From positions 62,001 to 126,000 of the forward strand of contig NZ_AUCI01000013.1 in NCBI RefSeq assembly GCF_000429685.1: DNA of 64,000 nt, in the 5' to 3' direction. Source of the stretch: Salibacterium aidingense DSM 18341. Its GTDB lineage: Bacteria; Bacillota; Bacilli; Bacillales; Marinococcaceae. Both the position numbers and the translations under genes were made by a program. The notes beneath the pieces were generated by a model. The model was not told the origin of the DNA and did not search any database. It saw only the letters and a program-made list of their open reading frames with translations. The first letter of the stretch is position 1, and every line of letters begins with the position of its first letter. Below, piece by piece: positions 36,059 through 44,508 of the stretch.

Positions 36059-37072
36059 CTAGCGGTTTCCCCGCACATAATCAGCATCAAATAAAAATAG
36101 TCTCATGAGTAGAATTAACGATGGAATAAGCAGAAGAAGTCCTGCAATAAAGGCAGCGATCAGGGCGAGTGCCATGGTTTCATTGACAAACCCATCATAT
36201 ATCGTCAAGTGCGGATATAATAAATAGGGAAGGTGCGACGCTCCGTACCCAAACCATGCACTGAAAAATTGCAGCATCACGAGTACAAAGGCCAGGCCAA
36301 GCTGTCGTTTTCGATAGATGAGGAACACGGCACCAAGAAAAAAGAGCAGCGACAGCAGGAACATCCAGCTGATATCAAGCATGCTGCTGAAATGCTGTGG
36401 ATTGTGACGGCGAATCGCAAAGAAAATCAGCACGCTGGCAAGAATCGTAGGACCTGACCAGAACAGCGTATAGCGCCGGAACAGCCAATATGATGCCACA
36501 TCTCCGGCTTTAAAGGCATAATACGTCAGAAACGACGCCGAAATGAACAGAACGCTGACGACTGCCAGAACAACGACACTCCAGGAATACATGCTCGTGA
36601 ATAATTCCCCAAGCAGAAGGGTGACCAATCCATCCGAGACATCCAGATAACCACCTTCTGAAATGGTCAGTACGATGGTAAAGGAAGCCGGAATCAGCAG
36701 TCCGCTCATCCCATATAAAAACGAATAAATCCGGCTGTCTTTCGAACCATACGTATTAAAGGCATAGTAAGAACCGCGGATAGCAATCAGTACGATAGAA
36801 ATACTCCCTGGAACGAGCAGCGCCGTCCCGTAATAATAAGCGGTGTCTGGAAAAAAACCGATGATCCCGACAAAGAAGAAAACAAGAAATACGTTGGTAA
36901 CTTCCCATACGGGGGATAAATACCGCTGAATCAGTTTATTAACCTGATAGTTTTTGTGGGAGACTTTGTTGTAATAATGAAAAAAACCTGCTCCAAAATC
37001 AACAGAAGCTACAATTAAATAGCCATATAAAAAAAACCACAGCACGGCAATGCCCAGGATTTCATAGTTCAT
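36059..37072 (-). CDS. cydB: Cytochrome bd ubiquinol oxidase subunit II
   Basis: A 337-residue membrane protein with about nine membrane segments. The start LGIAVLWFFLYGYLIVASVDFGAGFFHYYNK (with the conserved D-x-G-x-G) and the later WEVTNVFLVFFFVGIIGFFPDTAYYYGTALLVP are typical of the CydB of Bacillales. It scaffolds CydA in the quinol:O2 oxidoreductase used at low oxygen. The start overlaps the cydA stop by four bases. Part of cydABS; the cydCD assembly exporter is not in the window. Confidence 0.92.
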   Translation of the reverse strand: MNYEILGIAVLWFFLYGYLIVASVDFGAGFFHYYNKVSHKNYQVNKLIQRYLSPVWEVTNVFLVFFFVGIIGFFPDTAYYYGTALLVPGSISIVLIAIRGSYYAFNTYGSKDSRIYSFLYGMSGLLIPASFTIVLTISEGGYLDVSDGLVTLLLGELFTSMYSWSVVVLAVVSVLFISASFLTYYAFKAGDVASYWLFRRYTLFWSGPTILASVLIFFAIRRHNPQHFSSMLDISWMFLLSLLFFLGAVFLIYRKRQLGLAFVLVMLQFFSAWFGYGASHLPYLLYPHLTIYDGFVNETMALALIAAFIAGLLLLIPSLILLMRLFLFDADYVRGNR

Positions 37073-38421
37073 GACCGATCCCTCCGATCTTCAATACCGC
37101 GGTGCTCCAGTTCGTGTGCGACCGGATTATTGTTGAACATTTTTCGAAGAACAATAGCGCTGGAAGTGCCGAGTAAGGCATAAAGTCCGATAAACAGAAG
37201 CAGCATCGCATCCACGTGCTCGGAAGTGGTTGCTCCTTCCGGGGTTCTCATAATGCCGTATAGTATCCACGGCTGGCGGCCAATTTCCGCAAACACCCAG
37301 CCGAATTCTATCGCCAGAATCGATAACGGACCGCCGGCTGCGATCGCCCACAGCAGAACCTTATGGTGCATCCAGTCTTTCTTTTTCCAGCTGAAGAGCA
37401 GATACAGCAGTGATACCAAAGCAAGGTACATCCCAATAAACACCATGCTGTCAAAAAAGTAATGCACGATCAGCGGTGCAGTATCTTCTTCCGGAAATTC
37501 TTCAAGCCCGATGACTTCGGCAGAAGGATCCCCGTGAGCAAGAATACTTAGGGCATATGGAATTTCTAGAGCATAATTCACCTTTCCATCTTCATTTAAC
37601 ATCCCTCCCACTACAAGCGGGGCCTCTTCTTCGGTTTCAAAGTGCCATTCCGCGGCAGCGAGTTTTTCCGGCTGATATTCGGCCAGGTATTTGCCCGACA
37701 GGTCGCCGATGACGACCGTTCCAATGGAAAAGATGAAGGCTGCCATCATCGTTAAGCGCAGTGCTTTTTTATGATACACATGATGATCGCCTTTCAGCAT
37801 TTTCACCGCGCCGATCATACCGAGAACAAACGCGGAGGTGAGATAACAGGTGACGATCACGTGGGCGGTCTTGGTCGGAGTTGCCGGATTAAACATCGCG
37901 GCAATCGGATGGATGTCGGTAATGACGCCGTCTACCAGCTCAAAGCCCTGCGGCGCATTCATGAAAGCATTAACGGTTGTGATGAAAAATGCGGAAAAGG
38001 AAGCACCTAGCACTACAGGGATCATAAGGAGAAGATGCCGCATCCTGCTTTTGAACCGATCCCATGTGTACAAATAGATGCCGAGAAAGATCGCTTCAAA
38101 GAAAAAGGCAAAGACTTCCATGAACAGTGGCAGCGATATTGTCTGGCCGGCCAGCTGCATAAAATTCGGCCACAGTAAATTCAGCTGCAAACCGATCGCT
38201 GTACCGGTGACTACGCCGACTGCCACGGTAACCACAAACCCGCGTGCCCAGCGTCGGGCCAGCAGCCGGTAGTGTTCATCATTTTTACGGATGCCCATCC
38301 ATTCGGCGAAAGCAATCATTAACGGGACACCGACACCGATCGTGGCGAATATAATGTGAAAACCAAGTGTCAGTCCGGTGAGCATCCGGCTGAACGTTGC
38401 AGCATCATACTCCATAAACAT
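37069..38421 (-). CDS. cydA: Cytochrome bd ubiquinol oxidase subunit I
   Basis: A 450-residue heme-bearing subunit. The N terminus DAATFSRMLTGLTLGFHIIFATIGVGVPLMIAFAEW contains the proximal heme ligand histidine; the GRQPW motif appears as AEIGRQPWILYGIMRTPEGAT in the last third, and the short Q loop is the Gram-positive type. It oxidises quinol and reduces oxygen to water. ATG 38421 follows AGAGGAG. A TGTGA-N6-TCACA operator about 70 bases upstream suggests redox or oxygen control. Confidence 0.94.
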   Translation of the reverse strand: MFMEYDAATFSRMLTGLTLGFHIIFATIGVGVPLMIAFAEWMGIRKNDEHYRLLARRWARGFVVTVAVGVVTGTAIGLQLNLLWPNFMQLAGQTISLPLFMEVFAFFFEAIFLGIYLYTWDRFKSRMRHLLLMIPVVLGASFSAFFITTVNAFMNAPQGFELVDGVITDIHPIAAMFNPATPTKTAHVIVTCYLTSAFVLGMIGAVKMLKGDHHVYHKKALRLTMMAAFIFSIGTVVIGDLSGKYLAEYQPEKLAAAEWHFETEEEAPLVVGGMLNEDGKVNYALEIPYALSILAHGDPSAEVIGLEEFPEEDTAPLIVHYFFDSMVFIGMYLALVSLLYLLFSWKKKDWMHHKVLLWAIAAGGPLSILAIEFGWVFAEIGRQPWILYGIMRTPEGATTSEHVDAMLLLFIGLYALLGTSSAIVLRKMFNNNPVAHELEHRGIEDRRDRS

Positions 38422-38488
38422 GAGGCATTCTCCTCTCTAAACCTATATACATCGTACCCTGAAATGCAATCCGCTAAAATGATTCTTT

Positions 38489-38507
38489 ATGTGAAATGTA
38501 TCACAAG
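38489..38507. promoter_or_regulatory. Rex- or Fnr-like operator upstream of cydA
   Basis: TGTGA-AATGTA-TCACA at 38490-38505 is a perfect Fnr-type inverted repeat; read as 7-4-7 it also resembles the Rex site TTGTGAA-N4-TTCACAA with two mismatches. Rex is known to repress cyd operons in Bacillus. Confidence 0.6.
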
Positions 38508-38684
38508 AAGTAATGAAAGAAAAGGAAGAGGCAGTGATAATCCGAAGAAAAGATACCGATTCTCGTTTTCTTTAAGATATGATAAGATATAGTGGTGTTG
38601 ATGTGTTTTGCTAAAATGTACATAAACGGAAACACAGGCGATTATATATACAGTACAGATAGAAGTAACGTAGAATAGGGGCGT

Positions 38685-39467
38685 ATGATTGTGAACATCG
38701 ATATAGATGGAGTGAAAGTGAATTACTGCGTCTCCGGAGAAGGAGCGGATGTGGTGCTTCTTCATGGCTGGGGGGCTGATATGAATGCTTTTGCTCCCAT
38801 TCATCAATCCCTGGAGAAGCATTTTAGAGTATGGTCGATCGATTTCCCGGGATTTGGTTACAGCGGAGAACCACCAGAGCCTTGGGACGTCGGGGATTAT
38901 ACAAATATGCTCGGAACGTTTCTGCAAAAATTACATATTACCCGGCCCATTCTTATCGGTCATTCCTTTGGAGGCAGAGTGTCGATTAAATACGCTTCCG
39001 CCCATCCAGTTCATAAAGTAATTCTGGTCGACAGCGCCGGGATTAAACCAAAAAGGAAATGGCAGTATTATGTAAAAGTTTATACGTATAAAGCGTTCAA
39101 AAAACTGTTAAATCTTCCGATACTGAATCGGTATAAAGAGACGATTTTAACCAAAGTAAAAGGAAAGCTCGGTTCCACGGATTATAAAAATGTCTCCGGC
39201 ACAATGCAGCAGACTATGGTAAAGGTGGTTAATGAAGATTTACGCCGTCATCTGCCTGACATTCAAGTTCCGACGCTGCTGGTCTGGGGAGAAAACGATG
39301 AGGCGACGCCGGTGGAAGATGCCCGTCTCATGGAGAAAATGCTCCCTGATGCCGGCCTTGTGGTGTTGGAACAAGCGGGACATTATTCGTATCTTGACAA
39401 ATTACAGCAATTTTTATTGGTGATCGATTCTTTCCTTCAAAAAGATAAGGAGGAGCGAGAGTCATGA
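38685..39467 (+). CDS. Alpha/beta hydrolase
   Basis: A 260-residue alpha/beta-hydrolase-fold enzyme with oxyanion-hole motif LLHGWGADMNAF, nucleophile elbow LIGHSFGGRVS (serine near residue 91), the acid in TLLVWGENDEATP, and the catalytic histidine in EQAGHYSYLD. Substrate unknown. It is the first gene of an operon whose next member, a MurF-like ligase, overlaps its stop by four bases, so a role linked to cell-wall precursor metabolism is possible. Confidence 0.88.
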   Translation: MIVNIDIDGVKVNYCVSGEGADVVLLHGWGADMNAFAPIHQSLEKHFRVWSIDFPGFGYSGEPPEPWDVGDYTNMLGTFLQKLHITRPILIGHSFGGRVSIKYASAHPVHKVILVDSAGIKPKRKWQYYVKVYTYKAFKKLLNLPILNRYKETILTKVKGKLGSTDYKNVSGTMQQTMVKVVNEDLRRHLPDIQVPTLLVWGENDEATPVEDARLMEKMLPDAGLVVLEQAGHYSYLDKLQQFLLVIDSFLQKDKEERES

Positions 39468-41050
39468 CAGGCATACTAATCGTACTTTTTCTAGCCGCCT
39501 GGGGCTGGTATACGGCGCGGGCAGTGAAAACAAGCACGCATATGCTGCAGCTGAATTCCTACCGGACGGAACGATATTGGAAGTGGATAACGTCTCATGC
39601 CGCTAAAGCATTTCCGATTCGAAGCATTACCCCGGTGTTTGCCTTTCTTCCTTTGTTATTCGGAAGTGAAAGGCTTGTATTGGTTCTTGGCATCATTATT
39701 TTCGGACTTATTGCTTATTTTATGGAGGAGCAGCAGGAGAAGAAGAAATTAGTATTTACAGCAAGAGTGAAACGGCTGGTTGGAACTACAGGTGTTTTGT
39801 TTGCGGTAACGGCGTGTATAGGTATTTTGATTGGAACCGGTGAAGAAAGCAGCATCGGCTGGTTCGTGCTGCTGACTGTGGCTTCCTCCATTCTCGTCTG
39901 TTTCTACACCCTGGCTGCTAATGTCATCAATTGGCCGATTGAAACACAAATCAGCCAGTATTATTATCACGATGCAGAAAAAGTCATTAAACAAATGCCG
40001 AATCTGGAAGTGATTGGGATAACGGGCAGTTATGGTAAAACAAGCACCAAACACATTCTGGAAACGGTGCTGTCCTCTCAGTTTAATGTATTAATGACAC
40101 CGGAAAGCTATAACACCAAAATGGGTGTGACCAAAACGGTCCGGACCATGCTAAAACCGTATCATGACATATTTATAGCTGAAATGGGCGCGAAACAGGA
40201 GCACGATATCCAGGACATCTGTGAATTGGTCCACCAGAAATACGGGATTCTTACGGCTGTTGGGGAACAGCATCTAGAAACCTTTAAAACGCTGGAAAAT
40301 ATTAAAAAGACCAAGTTTGAACTGATTGAGTCGCTTCCCCATGAAGGAACAGCCTTCTTAAACAAAGATGACCATAACATTATGTCCTATCAGCAGCGTA
40401 ATCAGTGCCGTACGATGTATTACGGTATTGATGCAGTCGATCTTCATTACCGCGCTGCCGATATTTCTTATTCCTCAAAAGGCTCGGAGTTTACCGTTTA
40501 CAAATATGACGGCACCTCTTCCCGTATTCAGACGAAGCTGCTGGGACGCCATAATATCTATAACATTCTGGCGGCTGTTGCGATGGCTTCGGAAAAAGGA
40601 ATTCCGTTTGACAAAATCGCCAGAGCTGTAAAGCAAGTGCCCCCGGTTGAACACCGCCTGGAACTGAAAAAACCTTCCGGGAACATTACCATTGTGGATG
40701 ACAGTTTTAATTCCAATCCTGTCGGCTCCAGGATGGCCCTGGACGTTCTGGGACAAATGCCGGAATATAAGATGCTGGTAACGCCAGGAATGATTGAACT
40801 GGGTGAAAAAGAATATGAATTGAATAAAGCTTTCGCAGAGCATGCGGCGGAAGTTTGTGACTTTGTCATTCTTGTTGGAAAAAAACAAACAGAGCCTTTA
40901 CAGGAAGGACTTCAGGCGAAAAACTATCCCGCAGATCGTTATTATACAGCGGATAATCTTCAGGATGCCCTCAATAAGATGAATGAAATGGCCGTACAGA
41001 AGTCCGTGGTTCTACTTGAAAATGATCTGCCGGATACATTTAATGAGTAA
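39464..41050 (+). CDS. MurF-like Mur ligase with N-terminal membrane domain
   Basis: A 528-residue protein. The first 160 residues form about four membrane segments, unlike canonical cytosolic MurF. The ATP-dependent ligase part follows: GITGSYGKTSTKHILETVL (P-loop, about residue 190), TPESYNTKMGVTKTVR, HNIYNILAAVAMA and EHRLELKKPSGNITIVDDSFNSNPVGSRMALDVL. It should join D-Ala-D-Ala to a UDP-MurNAc-tripeptide, and the ddl gene directly downstream makes that dipeptide. The membrane anchor is the unusual feature; it may be a second MurF-type enzyme for a specialised role. Confidence 0.85.
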   Translation: MTGILIVLFLAAWGWYTARAVKTSTHMLQLNSYRTERYWKWITSHAAKAFPIRSITPVFAFLPLLFGSERLVLVLGIIIFGLIAYFMEEQQEKKKLVFTARVKRLVGTTGVLFAVTACIGILIGTGEESSIGWFVLLTVASSILVCFYTLAANVINWPIETQISQYYYHDAEKVIKQMPNLEVIGITGSYGKTSTKHILETVLSSQFNVLMTPESYNTKMGVTKTVRTMLKPYHDIFIAEMGAKQEHDIQDICELVHQKYGILTAVGEQHLETFKTLENIKKTKFELIESLPHEGTAFLNKDDHNIMSYQQRNQCRTMYYGIDAVDLHYRAADISYSSKGSEFTVYKYDGTSSRIQTKLLGRHNIYNILAAVAMASEKGIPFDKIARAVKQVPPVEHRLELKKPSGNITIVDDSFNSNPVGSRMALDVLGQMPEYKMLVTPGMIELGEKEYELNKAFAEHAAEVCDFVILVGKKQTEPLQEGLQAKNYPADRYYTADNLQDALNKMNEMAVQKSVVLLENDLPDTFNE

Positions 41051-41071
41051 TAAAGCGAAGGAGAGCTATAC

Positions 41072-42280
41072 ATGAAAACAAGAGTGGGTGTATTTTTCGG
41101 GGGAGTGTCGGTGGAACATGAAGTTTCCGTCATTTCAGCACTACAGGCGGTAAAAGCCATGGATGACCAAAAATACGAAGCGGTTCCTGTATATATAAGC
41201 AAGGACCGTCAATGGTATACCGGAGAAGAACTGCTCGATATTGAAGCCTATAAAGACCTGAATAAACTGCTGGAGTCGGCGCAGCAAATCACAGTAACGA
41301 CTTCGGACGATGGAAGTGTCGTATTGCAGAAAAACCCCGTTCCCCGATTTGGAAAGAAAATTGTGGCGGAAATCGACGTCGCCTTCCCGATTGTGCATGG
41401 TACTTTTGGAGAAGACGGGGTTCTTCAGGGCTTTTTTGAATTGTTGAACCTTCCGTATGCCGGCTGTGACGTGCTGTCCTCAGCCAGCGGCATGGACAAA
41501 GTGGCGATGAAACAAATCCTGCGGGACTCAAGCCTGCCTGTGCTGGATTATGTCTGGTTTTACAGCAGCCATTGGATTGAAGACAGTGAAGACATGATTA
41601 CGATGATTGAAGAAAAACTGGGCTACCCAGTTATTGTTAAACCGGCAAACCTTGGCTCCAGTGTCGGTATCAAAAAAGCGGAAAATAAGGAAGAACTGGA
41701 AGAAGCCGTGGAAGAAGCGATGGAGTTCTCTTCCAAGCTGTTAGTGGAAAAAATGGTGCAGGATATGAAAGAAGTAAATTGTTCTGTCCTGGGGGATTAT
41801 GAAGACGTTGAGGCCTCTGTGATTGAAGAAGTCCTGAAATCAGAAGAAATCCTAAGCTATGAGGACAAGTACCAGGGCGGCAGTAAAGAGGGAGAGGGTG
41901 CTAAAGGAATGGAAAGCACCGACCGCATTATCCCGGCGGAACTGCCGGAGCCCCTTACTAATGAAATACAGGAACTTGCTAAGGATACATTCCAGATTCT
42001 AGGCTGCAGCGGTGTATCCCGCATCGACTTTCTCATCGATCAGGCTGAAGACAAAGTATACGTTAATGAAATCAACACTATTCCAGGATCATTGTCCTTT
42101 TATCTCTGGGACCCTGCTGGTAAAGATTATGCCACGTTGACGGATCAACTGATACAATTAGCTTTAAAACGCAAGCGGGAACGGGACAAATTAGTCTTCT
42201 CGATTGATTCAAACCTCTTTTCCATGCAAAACGCGGAAGGGATGAAGGGAAGTAAAAACGGGTCCAAGCGGCAGTCTTAG
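41072..42280 (+). CDS. ddl: D-alanine--D-alanine ligase
   Basis: A 402-residue ATP-grasp enzyme making the D-Ala-D-Ala dipeptide of peptidoglycan. The N terminus VGVFFGGVSVEHEVSVISALQA (the EHxxS motif), the middle PVIVKPANLGSSVGIKKA and the C-terminal YVNEINTIPGSLSFYLWDP are diagnostic. It is about 40 residues longer than usual because of a basic, serine-rich C-terminal tail (KRKRERDKLVF ... GSKNGSKRQS). An SD site GGAGAG precedes ATG 41072. Third gene of the hydrolase-murF-ddl operon. Confidence 0.93.
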   Translation: MKTRVGVFFGGVSVEHEVSVISALQAVKAMDDQKYEAVPVYISKDRQWYTGEELLDIEAYKDLNKLLESAQQITVTTSDDGSVVLQKNPVPRFGKKIVAEIDVAFPIVHGTFGEDGVLQGFFELLNLPYAGCDVLSSASGMDKVAMKQILRDSSLPVLDYVWFYSSHWIEDSEDMITMIEEKLGYPVIVKPANLGSSVGIKKAENKEELEEAVEEAMEFSSKLLVEKMVQDMKEVNCSVLGDYEDVEASVIEEVLKSEEILSYEDKYQGGSKEGEGAKGMESTDRIIPAELPEPLTNEIQELAKDTFQILGCSGVSRIDFLIDQAEDKVYVNEINTIPGSLSFYLWDPAGKDYATLTDQLIQLALKRKRERDKLVFSIDSNLFSMQNAEGMKGSKNGSKRQS

Positions 42281-42332
42281 AGAAACGGCTTGTTGCCCAT
42301 TTAATCCGGAGCAGATGAATATAAAAAAAGTC

Positions 42333-42362
42333 TTGCAGAGGATCCAAGGTTTAAGATATAAT
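42333..42362 (+). promoter_or_regulatory. SigA-type promoter of the tRNA cluster
   Basis: TTGCAG at 42333-42338, an 18-base spacer and TATAAT at 42357-42362, about 43 bases before the first tRNA. A stem CAGCAAGA / TCTTGCTG lies in the leader. Confidence 0.7.
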
Positions 42363-42404
42363 ACCATGTGTCAGCAAGAGAGGGTGCTTTCTTGCTGTGG
42401 CCAT

Positions 42405-42479
42405 GGCCCGTTGGTCAAGTGGTTAAGACACCGCCCTTTCACGGCGGTAACACGGGTTCGAATCCCGTACGGGTCACCA
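42405..42479 (+). tRNA. tRNA-Glu (TTC)
   Basis: Cloverleaf with acceptor GGCCCGT pairing ACGGGTC, anticodon stem CCGCC/GGCGG around CTTTCAC (anticodon TTC), T-arm GGGTTCGAATCCC and encoded CCA. Confidence 0.96.
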
Positions 42480-42546
42480 TCTACATAAACAAATGCTTGA
42501 CAACCTACCGTTTTTTTGTTTAAATGAAACGGTGTCTTTCGAAATA

Positions 42547-42632
42547 GGAGGGGTAGCGAAGTTGGCCAAACGCGGCAGACTGTAAATCTGCTCCCTCTGG
42601 GTTCGGCGGTTCGAATCCGTCCCCCTCCACCA
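42547..42632 (+). tRNA. tRNA-Tyr (GTA)
   Basis: Class II tRNA of 86 bases with a long variable arm (CTCCCTCTGGGTTCGGCGG region), anticodon GTA in ACTGTAAAT, acceptor GGAGGGG pairing CCCCTCC and encoded CCA. Confidence 0.96.
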
Positions 42633-42743
42633 TTTGTTTAAACATTTGAATTTCTGGATAAAATGGAGTACAATGGCTGTTAGCTATTACATATGCTTTT
42701 AGGTAGCCGGGACGAAAGAGGCAGCCAGAAGATTTTTACACAG

Positions 42744-42819
42744 GAGCCATTAGCTCAGTTGGCAGAGCATCTGACTTTTAATCAGAGGGTCGGAGGTTCG
42801 AATCCTCCATGGCTCACCA
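42744..42819 (+). tRNA. tRNA-Lys (TTT)
   Basis: Acceptor GAGCCAT pairing ATGGCTC, anticodon loop CTTTTAA (TTT), T-arm GGTTCGAATCC, encoded CCA; 76 bases. Confidence 0.96.
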
Positions 42820-42902
42820 TTTTTTAAGATAAATAGTCCTTGAAACGGAATACAGCGACAGCACTGGCTTCCGCTTCGTAATAAGAGGTAATAATGTCAT
42901 AG

Positions 42903-42977
42903 GCGGAAGTAGTTCAGTGGTAGAACACTACCTTGCCAAGGTAGGGGTCGCGGGTTCGAATCCCGTCTTCCGCTCCA
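42903..42977 (+). tRNA. tRNA-Gly (GCC)
   Basis: Acceptor GCGGAAG pairing CTTCCGC, anticodon loop TTGCCAA (GCC), T-arm GGGTTCGAATCCC, encoded CCA; 75 bases. Confidence 0.96.
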
Positions 42978-42982
42978 TTCAT

Positions 42983-43056
42983 GCGGGTGTAGTTTAGTGG
43001 TAAAACCTCAGCCTTCCAAGCTGATGTCGTGGGTTCGATTCCCATCACCCGCTCCA
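42983..43056 (+). tRNA. tRNA-Gly (TCC)
   Basis: Acceptor GCGGGTG pairing CACCCGC, anticodon loop CTTCCAA (TCC), T-arm GGGTTCGATTCCC, encoded CCA; only five bases behind the Gly(GCC) gene. Confidence 0.95.
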
Positions 43057-43071
43057 TTATATACATAGACC

Positions 43072-43147
43072 GGGGCCTTAGCTCAGCCGGGAGAGCGCCT
43101 GCTTTGCACGCAGGAGGTCAGCGGTTCGATCCCGCTAGGCTCCACCA
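43072..43147 (+). tRNA. tRNA-Ala (TGC)
   Basis: Acceptor GGGGCCT pairing AGGCTCC, anticodon loop TTTGCAC (TGC), T-arm CGGTTCGATCCCG, encoded CCA; last gene of the cluster. Confidence 0.96.
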
Positions 43148-43162
43148 AATACATAAACTAAT

Positions 43163-43195
43163 CCTTAGCTCTCTTGAGTGCTAAGGTTTTTTATT
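43163..43195 (+). terminator. Terminator of the tRNA cluster
   Basis: Stem CCTTAGC / GCTAAGG with a ten-base loop and a T-run, 16 bases after tRNA-Ala. Confidence 0.85.
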
Positions 43196-43214
43196 TACTC
43201 ATTTCTTGAGAAAC

Positions 43215-43391
43215 GGACGTTTGTTCCGCTATTTCTGCCATTTTTCCCATGTTGAAGGCGCTATAGGACATTTATTCCGTTATTTCCTTTTTTCCGCGTA
43301 AAAAAAGCGGTCCAGAGCCCGGATAGCGGAACAAATGTCCAAAAAAGCTGCCTCCCGACTATAAATCGGCCATTTAACGGAACAAATGTCC
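43215..43391. repeat. Four-box palindromic element, copy 2
   Basis: The best-preserved copy. Forward boxes at 43215 and 43266, inverted boxes ending at 43340 and 43391, exact symmetry about 43303 and 51-base offsets within each pair. Nearly all positions match the consensus GGACATTTGTTCCGCTATTT. It fills the gap between the tRNA cluster and the Spo0E-like gene; 43392-43525 shows nothing else. Confidence 0.85.
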
Positions 43392-43525
43392 GCAAGGTAT
43401 TCCGTCTATAGTATTCGTTTTTAACATTCCCCAGCAGTGGATGCCTTGGAAGAAAACAAAAGACAAAAATAAAAGCCTGTCCCATGCAAGGGCAGACCAG
43501 CAACAACATGATATTGTAATAAGGA

Positions 43526-43702
43526 TTAAATCGTAGCTGCCATCCTCAGTCCAGAGTGATTGTCGTCATATTTGTTCAACAGGTGATCGAGTTCTTTACT
43601 TAGCCGCACGATCTCCTCTGAAAAGAGAGGCTGTTTACAGGCTTGCTTATTTAATTTTTCTCTTTTGATTTCAATTTCCTGCAATAGAAGTTGTTCAGAC
43701 AC
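43526..43702 (-). CDS. Spo0E-like aspartyl-phosphate phosphatase
   Basis: A 58-residue helical hairpin protein of the Spo0E family (pattern LLLQEIEIKREKL ... SEEIVRLSKELDHLLNKY; the SKELD motif corresponds to the SQELD signature). Members dephosphorylate Spo0A-P and delay sporulation. Start is taken as GTG 43702, eight bases behind AAGGGG; GTG 43711 overlaps the binding site. Its presence supports a spore-forming host. Confidence 0.85.
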   Translation of the reverse strand: MSEQLLLQEIEIKREKLNKQACKQPLFSEEIVRLSKELDHLLNKYDDNHSGLRMAATI

Positions 43703-43866
43703 TGATTTCACCCCTTACGTACTAAGTCTTTACTATTATTACTTATTTCCACAGTTTTGAAAACATGGGAATACCTTTTTTCACATAATTGTAAAATACT
43801 AACCTTGATTCCCCATAACATGATACAATATTATTTGCCGAATTGGGATATATTTTTAAAAAAATA

Positions 43867-43893
43867 TGAAACGAATTTCTATTATTCTACGTA
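43867..43893 (+). promoter_or_regulatory. Autoregulatory SigW-type promoter
   Basis: TGAAAC, 17 bases, CGTA, followed by the sigW gene; matches the SigW consensus TGAAAC-N16-CGTA with one extra spacer base. Autoregulation of sigW is established in Bacillus subtilis. Confidence 0.75.
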
Positions 43894-43931
43894 TAGGAGA
43901 TACCCTGAAAAAATGGGTGGAGGTCGAGAAC

Positions 43932-44498
43932 ATGGATGCGGTCGTAAAAAGGCTCATAAGAGAAATAAAAAAAGAAGGAGATCAGGATGCTTTTGCTGAA
44001 TTGGTAGATTTGTATAAAGATAAAGTCTATCAAATCGCATACCGCATGACTGGAAACAGTTATGAAGCGCAGGATATGGCACAGGAAGCATTTCTGCGCG
44101 CTTATGCGAATCTGGAAAGCTATGATGAAAGCCGGAAATTCTCGACCTGGCTGTTTCGAATTACTACAAACCTTTGTATCGACCGGCTGCGCAAAAAGAA
44201 ACCAGATTATTCACTGGATGCCGAGATTCAGGGAACAGATGGACTGACTGGCTATTCCCAGGTAGCAGCATCGGAAACCCTGCCGGAAGATCAGGTTGTC
44301 ACTCTGGAAATGCAGGAATGGGTGCAGCGGGCAATTTCCGGTTTACCGGAAAAATACCGGGCAGCAGTCGTTTTACGTTACATAGAGGATTTGTCTATCA
44401 CAGAAATCAGTGATGTATTGGACCTTCCGGAGAATACGGTGAAGACCCACATACACAGAGGCCGGGAAGCCTTGCGCAAAAGGCTTGGCAATGCGTAA
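43932..44498 (+). CDS. sigW: RNA polymerase sigma factor SigW
   Basis: A 188-residue ECF sigma factor controlling the cell-envelope stress and antimicrobial resistance regulon. Region 2 reads DKVYQIAYRMTGNSYEAQDMAQEAFLRAYANLESYDESRKFSTWLFRITTNLCIDRLRKKK, region 4 reads LPEKYRAAVVLRYIEDLSITEISDVLDLPENTVKTHIHRGREALRK. ATG 43932 follows GGTGGAGGT. The order sigW-rsiW-cdaA-cdaR-glmM-glmS is the same as in Bacillus subtilis, which fixes the identity. Confidence 0.96.
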   Translation: MDAVVKRLIREIKKEGDQDAFAELVDLYKDKVYQIAYRMTGNSYEAQDMAQEAFLRAYANLESYDESRKFSTWLFRITTNLCIDRLRKKKPDYSLDAEIQGTDGLTGYSQVAASETLPEDQVVTLEMQEWVQRAISGLPEKYRAAVVLRYIEDLSITEISDVLDLPENTVKTHIHRGREALRKRLGNA

Positions 44499-44508
44499 GG
44501 AGGGAGGA

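Noticed and set aside
42300-42404. T-box or other riboswitch before the tRNA cluster
   Set aside because: Only a simple promoter and a short stem are present; no T-box or specifier sequence is seen.
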